NCBI GenBank assembly: GCA_016841485.1
Contig: JAENZA010000010.1
Span: forward strand, 1 to 45,262
Direction of reading: 5' to 3'
Length of the DNA: 45,262 bases
DNA from: Methanobacteriota archaeon
GTDB taxonomy: Archaea > Halobacteriota > Methanomicrobia > Methanomicrobiales > Methanomicrobiaceae
The notes beneath the pieces were generated by a model. The model did no database searches. It saw only the letters and a list, made by a program, of their open reading frames with translations, and was not told where the DNA came from. Each line of letters starts with the position of its first letter. The stretch's first letter is position 1. The position numbers were made by a program, and so were the translations under genes. Shown piece after piece: positions 35,400 through 43,632 of the stretch.

Positions 35400-35921
35400 A
35401 TGATGAAAAAAATGCTCTTTGCATTGATGGTGATAATCGCATCAGCCTTCATCGTTTTGCCGGGGGCTGCGAGTATTGTTGTTCCGGATTTCGTTGAAGG
35501 TAACCCGACCTGTAACGATATCGTCTGCGGCTGGGATGGCTTTAAAATCGAACCCGGCCCCTGGGCAGGTACCCACAACATCGACGGCCTCGGTACAGTT
35601 ACCATCGAGATGGTGAATGATACCCATTTTAACTATACAACCAGTGGGGTTCTCATCAATGCCGTCATTGTGAAAGGCGGACCATGTGCCAACGTCTACA
35701 ACTACGATAGCCCGGTAACAGCGGATACCATACTTGGCACGCCGTGGAACCCGAACAATGGGGATGATTACTATGGCATCAGTCACATTGACTTCTGCTA
35801 TGAAGCAGGAACCCCTACACCACCACCAGTCCCTGAATTCCCCTTCTACATGCCTGCCATGATGGCGGTGTTCGCCCTCGCGATGGGTGCCGCAGTCATA
35901 TCACTGGGCAAGCTCCGGTGA
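35400..35921 (+). CDS. PEF-CTERM surface protein (173 aa)
   Basis: It has a signal peptide (~1-25, ending PGAAS or AAS) and a ~115-residue mature domain with two cysteine pairs (CNDIVC near 38-43 and CANV/CYE further on) and one or two N-glycosylation sequons (NDT, NYT). A Thr-Pro linker (GTPTPPPV) leads to a classic PEF-CTERM signal at 145-173: PEFP, a hydrophobic helix and the basic end KLR. The archaeosortase encoded at 7772 should cut near PEF. The mature domain matches nothing I recognise. ATGs at 35400 and 35403 are equivalent. A T-rich terminator follows directly. Confidence 0.85.
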   Translation: MMKKMLFALMVIIASAFIVLPGAASIVVPDFVEGNPTCNDIVCGWDGFKIEPGPWAGTHNIDGLGTVTIEMVNDTHFNYTTSGVLINAVIVKGGPCANVYNYDSPVTADTILGTPWNPNNGDDYYGISHIDFCYEAGTPTPPPVPEFPFYMPAMMAVFALAMGAAVISLGKLR

Positions 35922-35931
35922 TACCCCCCTA

Positions 35932-35945
35932 TCTTTTTTATTTTA
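35932..35945 (+). terminator. T-tract terminator
   Basis: ATCTTTTTTATTTT begins 10 nt after the PEF-CTERM stop codon. Confidence 0.55.
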
Positions 35946-36417
35946 AGCAGATTGAACCTATTTTCACATATATTCGAAGCATCTCCGGATAATCCTGGTA
36001 ATGCAGTCAATCGTCCCACTGTTGACTGACGCAATATGGGCATTACTCATGCATACTTGTCGCCACAGGGGCCCCTGGGGGCGTCTCACTGCAAGTCAGG
36101 CCCCCACTGGTTCCGAGAAGACGTTGTTGGTGGCCCCCCATACTCCTCCGGCACATCTTCATGGCAGCCGGTGGCGCCGGCGCTGCAGCTCCGGGGGTTC
36201 ATGAGAGCATGATCTTCTGTATCCGTGAATGAGATGGCATCCGTTCGGAGAGGGATAGCATGCCCTATTCTTCCGTTCCCTTGTGCCTCTATTCGGTACC
36301 ATCACTCTGGATGGAGGTGTGTGCCCATCAGGAGAACAGATACGTCCGTAGGTACTACGGAGAAAATGAAGGATATCTCCACCTGTCACTGTATGAATTC
36401 TTCCGGTGCTCACAACA
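35946..36417. other. Gap with GC-rich block and palindromes
   Basis: About 470 nt with no intact gene. It contains an inverted repeat (36004-36028), the palindrome CAGGGGCCCCTG (36066-36077) and a possible transposon relic on the minus strand (36004-36165). Confidence 0.4.
36004..36165 (-). mobile_element. Second possible tnpB 3'-end relic with end hairpin
   Basis: Minus-strand translation gives GTSGGLTCSETPPGAPVATS then MHE and a stop at 36043-36045, again a Gly/Thr/Pro-rich tail like the C-terminus of TnpB. About 15 nt past the stop is a perfect hairpin, CAGTCAA (36004-36010) with TTGACTG (36022-36028), where an IS200/IS605 right-end hairpin would lie. No transposase body remains. Resemblance only. 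Confidence 0.3.
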
Positions 36418-36690
36418 TCATTTTTTGCTGAAAACAGGGATTTTTCGTCCCTTGTTTTTCAGCAGGAAAATGATGTATACCATCCCGACTAGGATGCCTG
36501 CAGGCACGGCAAGGGTCGGGAATTCTGGAGCTGGAATAGTGGTAGGGGGAAGTGAACAGTCAAACCCGTGGGGGTTCGTTGCACGGCTCTCGGTAACAGG
36601 ATATGCCTGGCCTGCGCCGATAAACACCGTCATTATCCCCAGAATAGCCAATAGGAGGGGAATAATCCACAGGTTTTGGTTCACAACCAC
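36418..36690 (-). CDS. Minimal PEF-CTERM protein (90 aa)
   Basis: A signal peptide (hydrophobic ~8-26, cleavage after GQA at ~29) is followed by only about 25 mature residues (YPVTESRATNPHGFDCSLPP...) before the PEF-CTERM signal that starts PEFPTLAVP at 55. The tail is unusually long, with a basic cluster KNKGRK and then IPVFSKK. After processing only a short peptide with one cysteine would remain. The start is a GTG at 36690, 4 nt after GGGGTGA; a second GTG at 36684 is possible. It could be a surface peptide or the decayed end of a larger gene, but both signals are intact. Confidence 0.7.
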   Translation of the reverse strand: MVVNQNLWIIPLLLAILGIMTVFIGAGQAYPVTESRATNPHGFDCSLPPTTIPAPEFPTLAVPAGILVGMVYIIFLLKNKGRKIPVFSKK

Positions 36691-37491
36691 TTTTCACCCC
36701 TTTTTATGATTTGATACAGGGCTCTTCGGATATGCCCTGACGAGAGTTCGTCAGCATCCGGGGTCATCGCAGAGATACATCAGGTCCCCGCCTGACCCTG
36801 CCCCGACCTACAGTATCATTTTAGATATAAAATGAAAAGCCGGGCATTTCTGTTCAACACATTCATGGCAGAAACCCGGTCATTTGGTGAAATCAGGGTC
36901 TCCCCCCCATATCCGCCACACCACCAAGGCCGCTGACCCCAGGCTCTCTGAAGGGAGATGAATGGTGGTGCCCAGTTTAGTGGTCCCTCACCGGGGTCTT
37001 CCGTCCGGGAAGAGGTGCGTCAGAGGAACGATCCCGGAACGGGGCGTGTGCGAATACGAAATATCGATGCGTGGGAGGCATTGAAGCCCTGGAATGGATT
37101 TTGGATGGGATGCGGTCAGCATGTGCAGACGGAACTGACAGGGGAAGTGCCCGGGGTTTGCGGGGATGGGGTCCTGCATGAATGACAGCAGCTGGCGGAA
37201 CCTTTCGTGATTCAGGCACTCCATCCATTGCATCCGGCCTTTGGAACCCGTCAACCGCCTCGAAATCACCATCACCTCCGCATCAGGAGATGTGGCGAAT
37301 TCAGAGAGGGGAGATGGCAGCGCTGCGTCATCGTGGACGTACAGAGCTGTTATGTATCCGCTCTCCCCGTCCAGGATGGGCACAGGAATCAATTTCTCTC
37401 TTCCGGCACCCCCCAGAAGAGGCCACAAGCAGAAGCAACAAGCAGAGGCCAAAGAAATGACAGAACCGGGGGAAATGCATGTGCATAAGCG
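36691..37491. other. Long gap without a confident gene
   Basis: About 800 nt, moderately GC-rich from 36900 on. A 154-codon minus-strand reading frame (36988-37452) includes a stretch (LIPVPILDGESGYITALYVH) that looks somewhat protein-like, but it has no recognised family, no clear ribosome-binding site and a low-complexity end. It may be a decayed gene. No RNA or repeat was recognised. Confidence 0.35.
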
Positions 37492-37493
37492 CA

Positions 37494-37507
37494 GAAAAAA
37501 AAGAAAT
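37494..37507 (-). terminator. Minus-strand T-tract terminator
   Basis: A run of eight A on the plus strand (37495-37502) gives U8 in the minus-strand transcript, about 25 nt after the PEF-CTERM stop at 37527. The near-palindrome ATGCATGTGCAT lies just beyond. Confidence 0.5.
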
Positions 37508-37526
37508 GAGATTTTCCGGACCGTAC

Positions 37527-38192
37527 CTACTCCTTCTTCAGAACACTGGCCGCAACCAGTACTCCGCCGACAAAGAAGAGCGGAATCGTCATTGCCGGGA
37601 ATTCAGGAACCGGGGGGCAGGGGGGCAGCATCTCAACTTCAATGATGATCGCCTGTCCCTCGCCGTCGCACGGCTCAACGAGGACTGCGGCAATATCATC
37701 GCATCCGGGGGTAAAGGAGGGATCTGCATCCTTAACTAACTGTTCCGCAACAGGGGTTACCCAAGTGAGATCCATGGGTTCCTCCCCCATTATGATCCAG
37801 ATGGCTGCCTGTATCTCCGTAAACGTTGCTTCTCCCTTGTTGTTGAGAACCCAGTTAACCCTGTTGTATTGCTCGCCTTCTCCAATGGTCGAAGATAGTT
37901 CGGCGCAATAACATTCCTGGTTGTAATAGGTCTCTACGTCCACGCACCAACCGGGATAGAGCGTGCATTCACTGCATCCATCACCATTGTCACAACCATT
38001 GTCACAACCATTACCGTTGCAGCAACAATCTTCGCATACGGCGATGTCAAAGTATGCATCAAAATCATCTCCCGGAAAATCGTCAATCTCCACATAGGCG
38101 GCGGCCGGAAGATTATCCCAGTCCACTGCAACGGCCGGTGCCACTATACAGAGAGCTGCCACCAGCAGTGCAGCAAATAATTTGTTCATCAT
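37527..38192 (-). CDS. Cys-rich PEF-CTERM protein with thioester-domain-like motifs
   Basis: 221 aa. It has a signal peptide (~1-22) and a Cys/Asp/Asn-rich segment (53-76) with eight cysteines in CxxCCC, CxxxC and CxxC spacing. Then come YPGWCVD (Cys83) and, 45 residues later, EIQAAIW (Gln128, Trp132). Bacterial surface thioester domains form an internal Cys-Gln bond and carry a TQxA(I/V)W motif; the second block is very like it. The C-terminus is a PEF-CTERM signal (PEFP at 196-199, hydrophobic helix, basic KKE end). GGAGGT precedes the ATG pair 38192/38189. It is probably a surface adhesin or crosslinked protein; the thioester is a hypothesis. Confidence 0.8.
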   Translation of the reverse strand: MMNKLFAALLVAALCIVAPAVAVDWDNLPAAAYVEIDDFPGDDFDAYFDIAVCEDCCCNGNGCDNGCDNGDGCSECTLYPGWCVDVETYYNQECYCAELSSTIGEGEQYNRVNWVLNNKGEATFTEIQAAIWIIMGEEPMDLTWVTPVAEQLVKDADPSFTPGCDDIAAVLVEPCDGEGQAIIIEVEMLPPCPPVPEFPAMTIPLFFVGGVLVAASVLKKE

Positions 38193-38661
38193 TCATACCT
38201 CCAATCAATTACATGCAAAACTGCGGGCATCTTGGCCTAAGCTGCCGCACATCGTCCTACATATACCCCCCCTATACAAAATCCGGATATATACCAATGT
38301 GCCAGATAGTACTGCACAACAACATCCGTGTGTCTCCCCGGAAATGGAGATTTTTCGGCTATTTCTCCGGTTTAATGCCGTTTGAAAGGAATTGAATAGC
38401 ATCCCAGAAGAGAATAATTCATCGAACCCCGGAAGGGATTTCGCACCTGAACCTCGTGCCCCGCCCATCCGGTTCCTTCAGACATCAATCGGCCGCAGAT
38501 TAGTCAGTATTTCCATATTCACTATTCTGGGTTCCGAATTCCCCATAATTTGATTGAATGGGAACAAATCAAATTGGAGCGAAATTGGAGGTTGGAATGC
38601 CAGTATGATTCCTTAAATCGCTTCCGTTCTTCCACGGCCACGAGGAATGCCCGACATAGTA
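38193..38661. other. Divergent regulatory region
   Basis: About 470 nt between the Cys-rich PEF-CTERM gene and the large HTH-PAS gene. TATATA-type boxes around 38262-38297 could serve the minus-strand gene. A 9-bp inverted repeat at 38547-38575 lies upstream of the regulator. No gene was found. Confidence 0.45.
38547..38575. promoter_or_regulatory. Operator-like inverted repeat upstream of the multi-PAS regulator
   Basis: AATTTGATT (38547-38555) and AATCAAATT (38567-38575) form a perfect inverted repeat with an 11-bp spacer, so the half-site centres are 20 bp apart, about two helical turns. That suits a dimeric winged-helix protein. It lies about 115-145 bp before the ATG. Confidence 0.4.
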
Positions 38662-38670
38662 TTAAATATT
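38662..38670 (+). promoter_or_regulatory. TATA box for the multi-PAS regulator (leaderless)
   Basis: TTAAATATT is centred 25 nt before ATG 38691, with no ribosome-binding site between them. Confidence 0.5.
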
Positions 38671-38690
38671 TTATTGTTCATTCGAGACCT

Positions 38691-41600
38691 ATGCCCGGCG
38701 AACAGGAATTGCTCGATAAAATATTGAACATCCTGAAGTTTAAGTCGAAGGGAATGACGATAACGGAGATCTCTCATAACACAAACATACACCGCAATTC
38801 TATCGCTAAATATCTCCAGGTCTTGCTTGCGTCGGGCAAAGTTGATGAACATCTCATCGGGAATGCAAAAGTCTACACCGTCTCCCGACGTTTGCCGGTC
38901 AGCAAAATGCTGCAATGTTCGCCGGATTTAATCATCCTCCTGAACCAGGACCGGAAAATTATCCAGGTGAATAACAAATACCTGCAATACTTCAATCTGG
39001 AAGAAAAAGAGATACTCAGCAAAGGTATTGATGACCTAACAATACCCCTTATCGGCGATACAGAGCTGGTTTCCCTCATTGACGGCTCTCTCGAAAACGG
39101 GGAGAAATTCTGTAAGGAGATCACCTACACATACGACAATACCGCATACAATTTTTTCCTCATGTTTGTACCGTCGGTCCTCGAAGGCGGGGAGCACGGG
39201 CTTCTGGTAATTATCAAAGACTTCACCGAAGAAAAGAGGATGAAGGAGTCACTTACCGAAAATGAAGAAAAATTTCAATATCTCTTTAATAACGCAAATG
39301 ATTCGATATTCCTCTACGAAATCACCGAAAATCAGCGAATTGGCGAACTGATTGAAGTAAATGATACGGCCTGCAAAAAACTCCATTACTCCCGGGAGGA
39401 ACTCTTCCAAAAGGAGTTTTCTGAAATATTTCATACCAATTCAAACGGGTTCGGCGACACCATCGAACCAAACCTTGCAGAGAATTACCATTCCATATAT
39501 GAAGGGATACTGGTAAGAAAAGACGGGATTCCTCTTCCGGTGGAAGCAAGCTCACATGTGTTCACGCTGAAGGACAGGCTCGTTGTCCTCTCCGTCAACC
39601 GGGATATTTCTGAGAGGGAAAAGGCGGAGAAATGCATTACGATAAGTGAGAACCGCTACCGGAATATCGTTGAGGGACAGCAGGAACTGATATGCCGGAT
39701 GTCCCTGGATCATTCCATCAATTACGTGAACGAAGCATTTTGCCGTTATTTCAGTATTAAAAAAGAAACCCCAACAGGCAAACAGCTGGAGTCTCTGGAT
39801 ATTCATCCGGAAGATATGAAGCTGATCCGGGCATCCGTCCATCAGGCAGATGCAGAGAAAGAATCACAAACAGTGGAATTTCGCACCCTGCAGTCCGGGA
39901 GAAAACCCCGGTGGATAGAAGGCGGCATCTCTCCCATACTTGATACGAATGGTTCGATATTCGAGTTTCAGTTTGTTGGAAGGGATATTACCGATGCAAA
40001 ACTGGCAAAGGAAGCCCTGAAACGCAATGAAAAAAACACACGGTTTTTACTCAATTCGATAAATGATGATTCACTTCTCATCGATCTGGATGGCCAGGTA
40101 CTCTCTCTAAACAAATCTTGCTGCGAATATATCAGGAATTATTGTGGAGACGATTCACTCAGTATGCAATCAGTTATTGGCAGAAGCATCTATGAATTCC
40201 TTCCGGAGGATATTGGCACAAGCATCAGGGATATTGCCTCGGAGATGGTCTCCTCAAAACTCTCTGATTCGTTTGTGGACGAGATGAACGGGAGGATATT
40301 TGACATTACCCTCTCCCCCACCGTCGATTCCGGTGGTGAGGTCGAAAAAATTGCCGTTATTAAAAGGGATGTTACCGAGAGAAAGGAATATGAATCAAGT
40401 TTGACCAGCACTATCTCCCGGTTAACGGATATTATCGATTTTTTGCCGGAAGCCACCTTTGTCATCAACCGTGATTCTGAAGTGATTGCATGGAACAGGG
40501 GTATGGAACAACTGACCGGCATACCAAAAGTAGAGATACTTGGCCGGGGTGATCAGTCCTATTCAATTCCCTTTTACGGTACGAAGCGGCCAATGCTTAT
40601 TGATTATGTCATATCCCATGACATTGCGCACTACCACCCGCCTCCGACGATCTGGAAAGAGGGCGACTCCCTCAATGCAGAGATCTGGTCATCCTACCTG
40701 CATGATGAGAAAGGGGCGTACCTCTGGGTGAAGGCAACAGGACTCTATGATGAGGAAGGTACGGTCATCGGTGCCATTGAGTCTATTCAGGATATGACAC
40801 AAAGAAAGAGAATGGAAACCGAACTGCTGGAAAGCGAAGAAAAATATCGGGATTTAATTGAAAAAACATGTGCAATTGTTCTGAAAACAGATGCTGACGG
40901 AACAATTCTGTTCGTCAACGAATTCGGGGAAAACCTGCTCGGGTTCCGGAAGGGAGAACTGGTACAGAGCAGTGCCTATGATACCATTTTTTCCGCAACG
41001 GAGAATTCACGGCTGTTCAGGGATATTATTGAACATATTCTTGATGAACCTGCACGTTTCAGGATCACGGAACATGAATATTCAAGCCGAAACGGAGACA
41101 CAAAATGGATTTCATGGACGAATAGTCCCATCATTGACGCAGAAGGACACCTCACCGGTATCTCTGCAGTCGGCACCGACATCACCGCCCGCAAGGAGAG
41201 TGAGATAAAAGAAAAAGAGTATATTAAAAATCTGGAGTTCATCTCGCGTTCTGCCATGAGCTTTGCCAGTCTTCCCGGCAATGAGACGATATATGATTAC
41301 ATTGCATCCGAACTCACAACGCTTCTTTCCGGTGGTGTGGCGGTGGTCACCGCATTTGACGACAATCCCGAGACCTTACAGATCAAATCGATACAAGGGG
41401 AGATTGAGGGCTACGAAAACATGCTGAGCAATATGCTCAACCAAAAGGTCCTGGATACGCGGTTCAAAATATCGGAAGAGTATCGTACCTACCTCAATTC
41501 CAACAGGCTCATCCACCTCTCGGGTGGCCTGTATGATCTCTTCCTGAAGAACTTTTCAGAGGAGGTCTGCTCGATAATCAATGATGTTCTGGACCTCTAT

Positions 41601-42242
41601 GAGTGCTATATGATAGGGATATCCAGGGATAACAGATTGTTCGGGAGCATCTCCTTTGCCGTCCCCCACCGCATCGATGATGATACCATATCGATCATCG
41701 AAATTTTTGTGAATCAGGCATCCGTCACTCTTCAGAGGTGCCGGTATGAAGAAGAACTGGCAAAAAACGGTGGCATTGGAGATATGGAGGAATACGGGGG
41801 GGGTTCGGAGTCAGAAAAATCACAAAACAGGCTCCGGCGGATTCTTGAAGCGATCAAAAACGATCACATCCTGTATGTCCGGAAGCAGAACAGCCTCTTT
41901 TCATCCATCTGTGATAAATATCCGGGGCAACCGGTATTTTCAGTCGACAGGAAGGGAATCATCACCCGGGCAAATTCAACACTCACTGATCTACTTGGAA
42001 ATGGCAACCCCATAATCGGCAGAGATATTTGGGCATTCCTTCCCCGGTCCTCACACCCAGAGGTAAAAGGTGTCCAGAAACATATGGTGGAGAATTCTGA
42101 TGATGGGCCTGTGGAGTTCTCGGTCCCGCTGGTAGCAGGACCCGGCGATCTGGTGAATGTCAGATGGCAACTGGAAAAGATGTACGATCCAACGGGAGAT
42201 GTGTTCAATATCCTGTGGGTAGGTCGTGGATATACGCCGTAA
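38691..42242 (+). CDS. Giant HTH / six PAS / GAF-like / PAS sensor-regulator
   Basis: 1183 aa. The N-terminal winged helix (~5-65: GMTITEISHNTNIHRNSIAKYLQVL, then RRLPVSKML) precedes six PAS repeats: ~70-180, ~190-310 (EEKFQYLFNNANDSIFL), ~315-435 (SENRYRNIVEGQQEL), ~440-560, ~565-705 (LPEATFVINRD) and ~710-835 (SEEKYRDLIEK). A GAF-like block begins NLEFISRSAMSFASLP (~845-1025), and a last PAS ends the chain. There is no kinase, receiver or cyclase domain, so it is not a two-component kinase. It shares the HTH-PAS-GAF order with the gene at 4904. The start is chosen because the HTH follows at once and a TATA box sits 25 nt upstream; a 47-codon extension is rejected. Ligands are unknown. Confidence 0.87.
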   Translation: MPGEQELLDKILNILKFKSKGMTITEISHNTNIHRNSIAKYLQVLLASGKVDEHLIGNAKVYTVSRRLPVSKMLQCSPDLIILLNQDRKIIQVNNKYLQYFNLEEKEILSKGIDDLTIPLIGDTELVSLIDGSLENGEKFCKEITYTYDNTAYNFFLMFVPSVLEGGEHGLLVIIKDFTEEKRMKESLTENEEKFQYLFNNANDSIFLYEITENQRIGELIEVNDTACKKLHYSREELFQKEFSEIFHTNSNGFGDTIEPNLAENYHSIYEGILVRKDGIPLPVEASSHVFTLKDRLVVLSVNRDISEREKAEKCITISENRYRNIVEGQQELICRMSLDHSINYVNEAFCRYFSIKKETPTGKQLESLDIHPEDMKLIRASVHQADAEKESQTVEFRTLQSGRKPRWIEGGISPILDTNGSIFEFQFVGRDITDAKLAKEALKRNEKNTRFLLNSINDDSLLIDLDGQVLSLNKSCCEYIRNYCGDDSLSMQSVIGRSIYEFLPEDIGTSIRDIASEMVSSKLSDSFVDEMNGRIFDITLSPTVDSGGEVEKIAVIKRDVTERKEYESSLTSTISRLTDIIDFLPEATFVINRDSEVIAWNRGMEQLTGIPKVEILGRGDQSYSIPFYGTKRPMLIDYVISHDIAHYHPPPTIWKEGDSLNAEIWSSYLHDEKGAYLWVKATGLYDEEGTVIGAIESIQDMTQRKRMETELLESEEKYRDLIEKTCAIVLKTDADGTILFVNEFGENLLGFRKGELVQSSAYDTIFSATENSRLFRDIIEHILDEPARFRITEHEYSSRNGDTKWISWTNSPIIDAEGHLTGISAVGTDITARKESEIKEKEYIKNLEFISRSAMSFASLPGNETIYDYIASELTTLLSGGVAVVTAFDDNPETLQIKSIQGEIEGYENMLSNMLNQKVLDTRFKISEEYRTYLNSNRLIHLSGGLYDLFLKNFSEEVCSIINDVLDLYECYMIGISRDNRLFGSISFAVPHRIDDDTISIIEIFVNQASVTLQRCRYEEELAKNGGIGDMEEYGGGSESEKSQNRLRRILEAIKNDHILYVRKQNSLFSSICDKYPGQPVFSVDRKGIITRANSTLTDLLGNGNPIIGRDIWAFLPRSSHPEVKGVQKHMVENSDDGPVEFSVPLVAGPGDLVNVRWQLEKMYDPTGDVFNILWVGRGYTP

Positions 42243-42492
42243 AGAACAGGGCGTACACCCGTTTTTTGAAATTTCGGCGCGAGGATTGGCTACTACATTC
42301 GCCGGTGACGCTGCTGCCCCGCATTGCCAATGGGCAGATATTCAAAGGTGTCCTGAACCGATCCCCGGGACGGGTTCAAATCTTCCGGTAGCCGACCGAC
42401 CAGCACTGTACCACGAATTCTGCATCGTATATTGCATCCATTTTGGTACTCATAGTATGACAAACATGTCTGATAGATAATGGTGGTAATCG
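42243..42492. other. Short gene-free gap
   Basis: About 250 nt between two HTH-PAS regulators on the same strand. No gene was seen. A GGTTCAAATC string near 42374 resembles a tRNA T-loop but no tRNA fold surrounds it. Confidence 0.4.
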
Positions 42493-42500
42493 TTAAATAT
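42493..42500 (+). promoter_or_regulatory. TATA box for the short HTH-PAS regulator (leaderless)
   Basis: TTAAATAT is centred about 30 nt before ATG 42526, and no Shine-Dalgarno site is present. Confidence 0.5.
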
Positions 42501-42525
42501 CAGGACCTTCGTATATCCCCTGACC

Positions 42526-43419
42526 ATGAAAGAGAATCATGTGGGACTGACAAAGATTCTGGCACTATTAAAAGAGAATCCACGAGGCATGTCAGTTACG
42601 CAGATTTCCGAAACCATCGGCATGAACAGGATTACCGTTGGGCATTACCTGGACATCCTGCGGACCTCCGGTGAGGTGGATCTGGAAACCTTTGGACAGT
42701 CCAAGGTGTACTTCCTCTCACACCGTGTGCCGATATCTGCGTTGATGAACCACTCATCGGATTATGTCATCGTCCTGGATAATTCTCTGAAAATTGTGTA
42801 CGTCAACAACAATGTGATCTCCCTGTTTCATAGGAAGAAAGAGGAGATTCTCAATAAAAACATCCGTGATATTCTCCGTCGCCTCGATACCGGAACAGAC
42901 CTGCAGCAAATAATCGATCAGGCACTGGAAGGAGAAGAAGTAGCAGAAGAAATACGGATAATAACGCATTCTGAAGAGTTTTTCTTCAAGATGAAAGTCA
43001 TTCCAACGGTGTTTTTGGACGGTTCACCGGGAATTACCATCCTTCTTGAGGATACCACGGAATATCACAAATCAATACAGGCACTCCAGGAAAGCGAACA
43101 AAAATTTCGCGAGCTCCTGGAAAATATCAATGAACTGCTGGGCAAGGTGGAACAGATTGCCGAACTGAATGACCAGATCAGAAATCCACTGCAGGTCATC
43201 GTCGGCATTACCGACCTGGAAAATGTCGGGAGGCTGGACCAGATTAAAGAGCAGGCAAATGAGATTGACCGGATCATCCGCCAGATCAACATCGGCAATA
43301 TCGAGGCGGAGAATATCCGGACGTTCATTTATGGCTATAATGGCAGAACGGAGGAACACCCGGACAATTCCGGGACGGGAGGCAAAAAGCTTCCAATCCG
43401 AAAATTGGCAAAAGAATGA
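42526..43419 (+). CDS. HTH-PAS regulator with degenerate HisKA-like C-terminus
   Basis: 297 aa. A winged helix (~6-65: GMSVTQISETIGMNRITVGHYLDIL, then HRVPISALM) and one PAS domain (~72-185) are followed by a helical region with LNDQIRNPLQVI at 214-225. This resembles the H-box of HisKA dimerisation helices (H-E/D-IRNPL), but the phospho-accepting His is Asp216, and no ATPase domain follows. A later IDRIIRQINIGNIEAENIRTFI resembles the region that follows HisKA in methanogen PAS kinases. It probably dimerises through these helices and acts directly on DNA. It lies about 280 nt after the giant regulator and has its own TATA box, so it is likely transcribed separately. Confidence 0.85.
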   Translation: MKENHVGLTKILALLKENPRGMSVTQISETIGMNRITVGHYLDILRTSGEVDLETFGQSKVYFLSHRVPISALMNHSSDYVIVLDNSLKIVYVNNNVISLFHRKKEEILNKNIRDILRRLDTGTDLQQIIDQALEGEEVAEEIRIITHSEEFFFKMKVIPTVFLDGSPGITILLEDTTEYHKSIQALQESEQKFRELLENINELLGKVEQIAELNDQIRNPLQVIVGITDLENVGRLDQIKEQANEIDRIIRQINIGNIEAENIRTFIYGYNGRTEEHPDNSGTGGKKLPIRKLAKE

Positions 43420-43632
43420 TAGTGGAGCTGTTATTTCCGGGTGACATCCCGTGCCCGCCCGCTGGATATCACCACTCCTCTTGACGGGATACTGGCCCTG
43501 CACGAAAATCCCGCTATCTGCTATGTTCCGGGTGGGGGGAACCGCAGTTTTCACCCCCCTCTTTCCTGTTTTTTCTCTCTCACCTATATGCGATCGTGGT
43601 TTTGGCGAGTGATCATGCCAGCCAAAAAAGGA

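Noticed and set aside
36260-36709. A 149-codon plus-strand frame
   Set aside because: It runs antisense across the small PEF-CTERM gene, whose signal peptide and sorting signal are clear; the rest is in the gap and matches nothing.
36988-37452. A 154-codon minus-strand frame as a gene
   Set aside because: It has no family, no clear ribosome-binding site and an atypical end; it is kept only as a note in the gap description.
38691-42242. Reading the PAS-rich proteins as histidine kinases
   Set aside because: No HisKA plus ATPase domain is present in this or the 628-aa protein; both start with a DNA-binding winged helix.
42355-42400. A tRNA-like GGTTCAAATC string
   Set aside because: The bases around it do not form a T-arm stem, and no acceptor stem or anticodon arm could be drawn.
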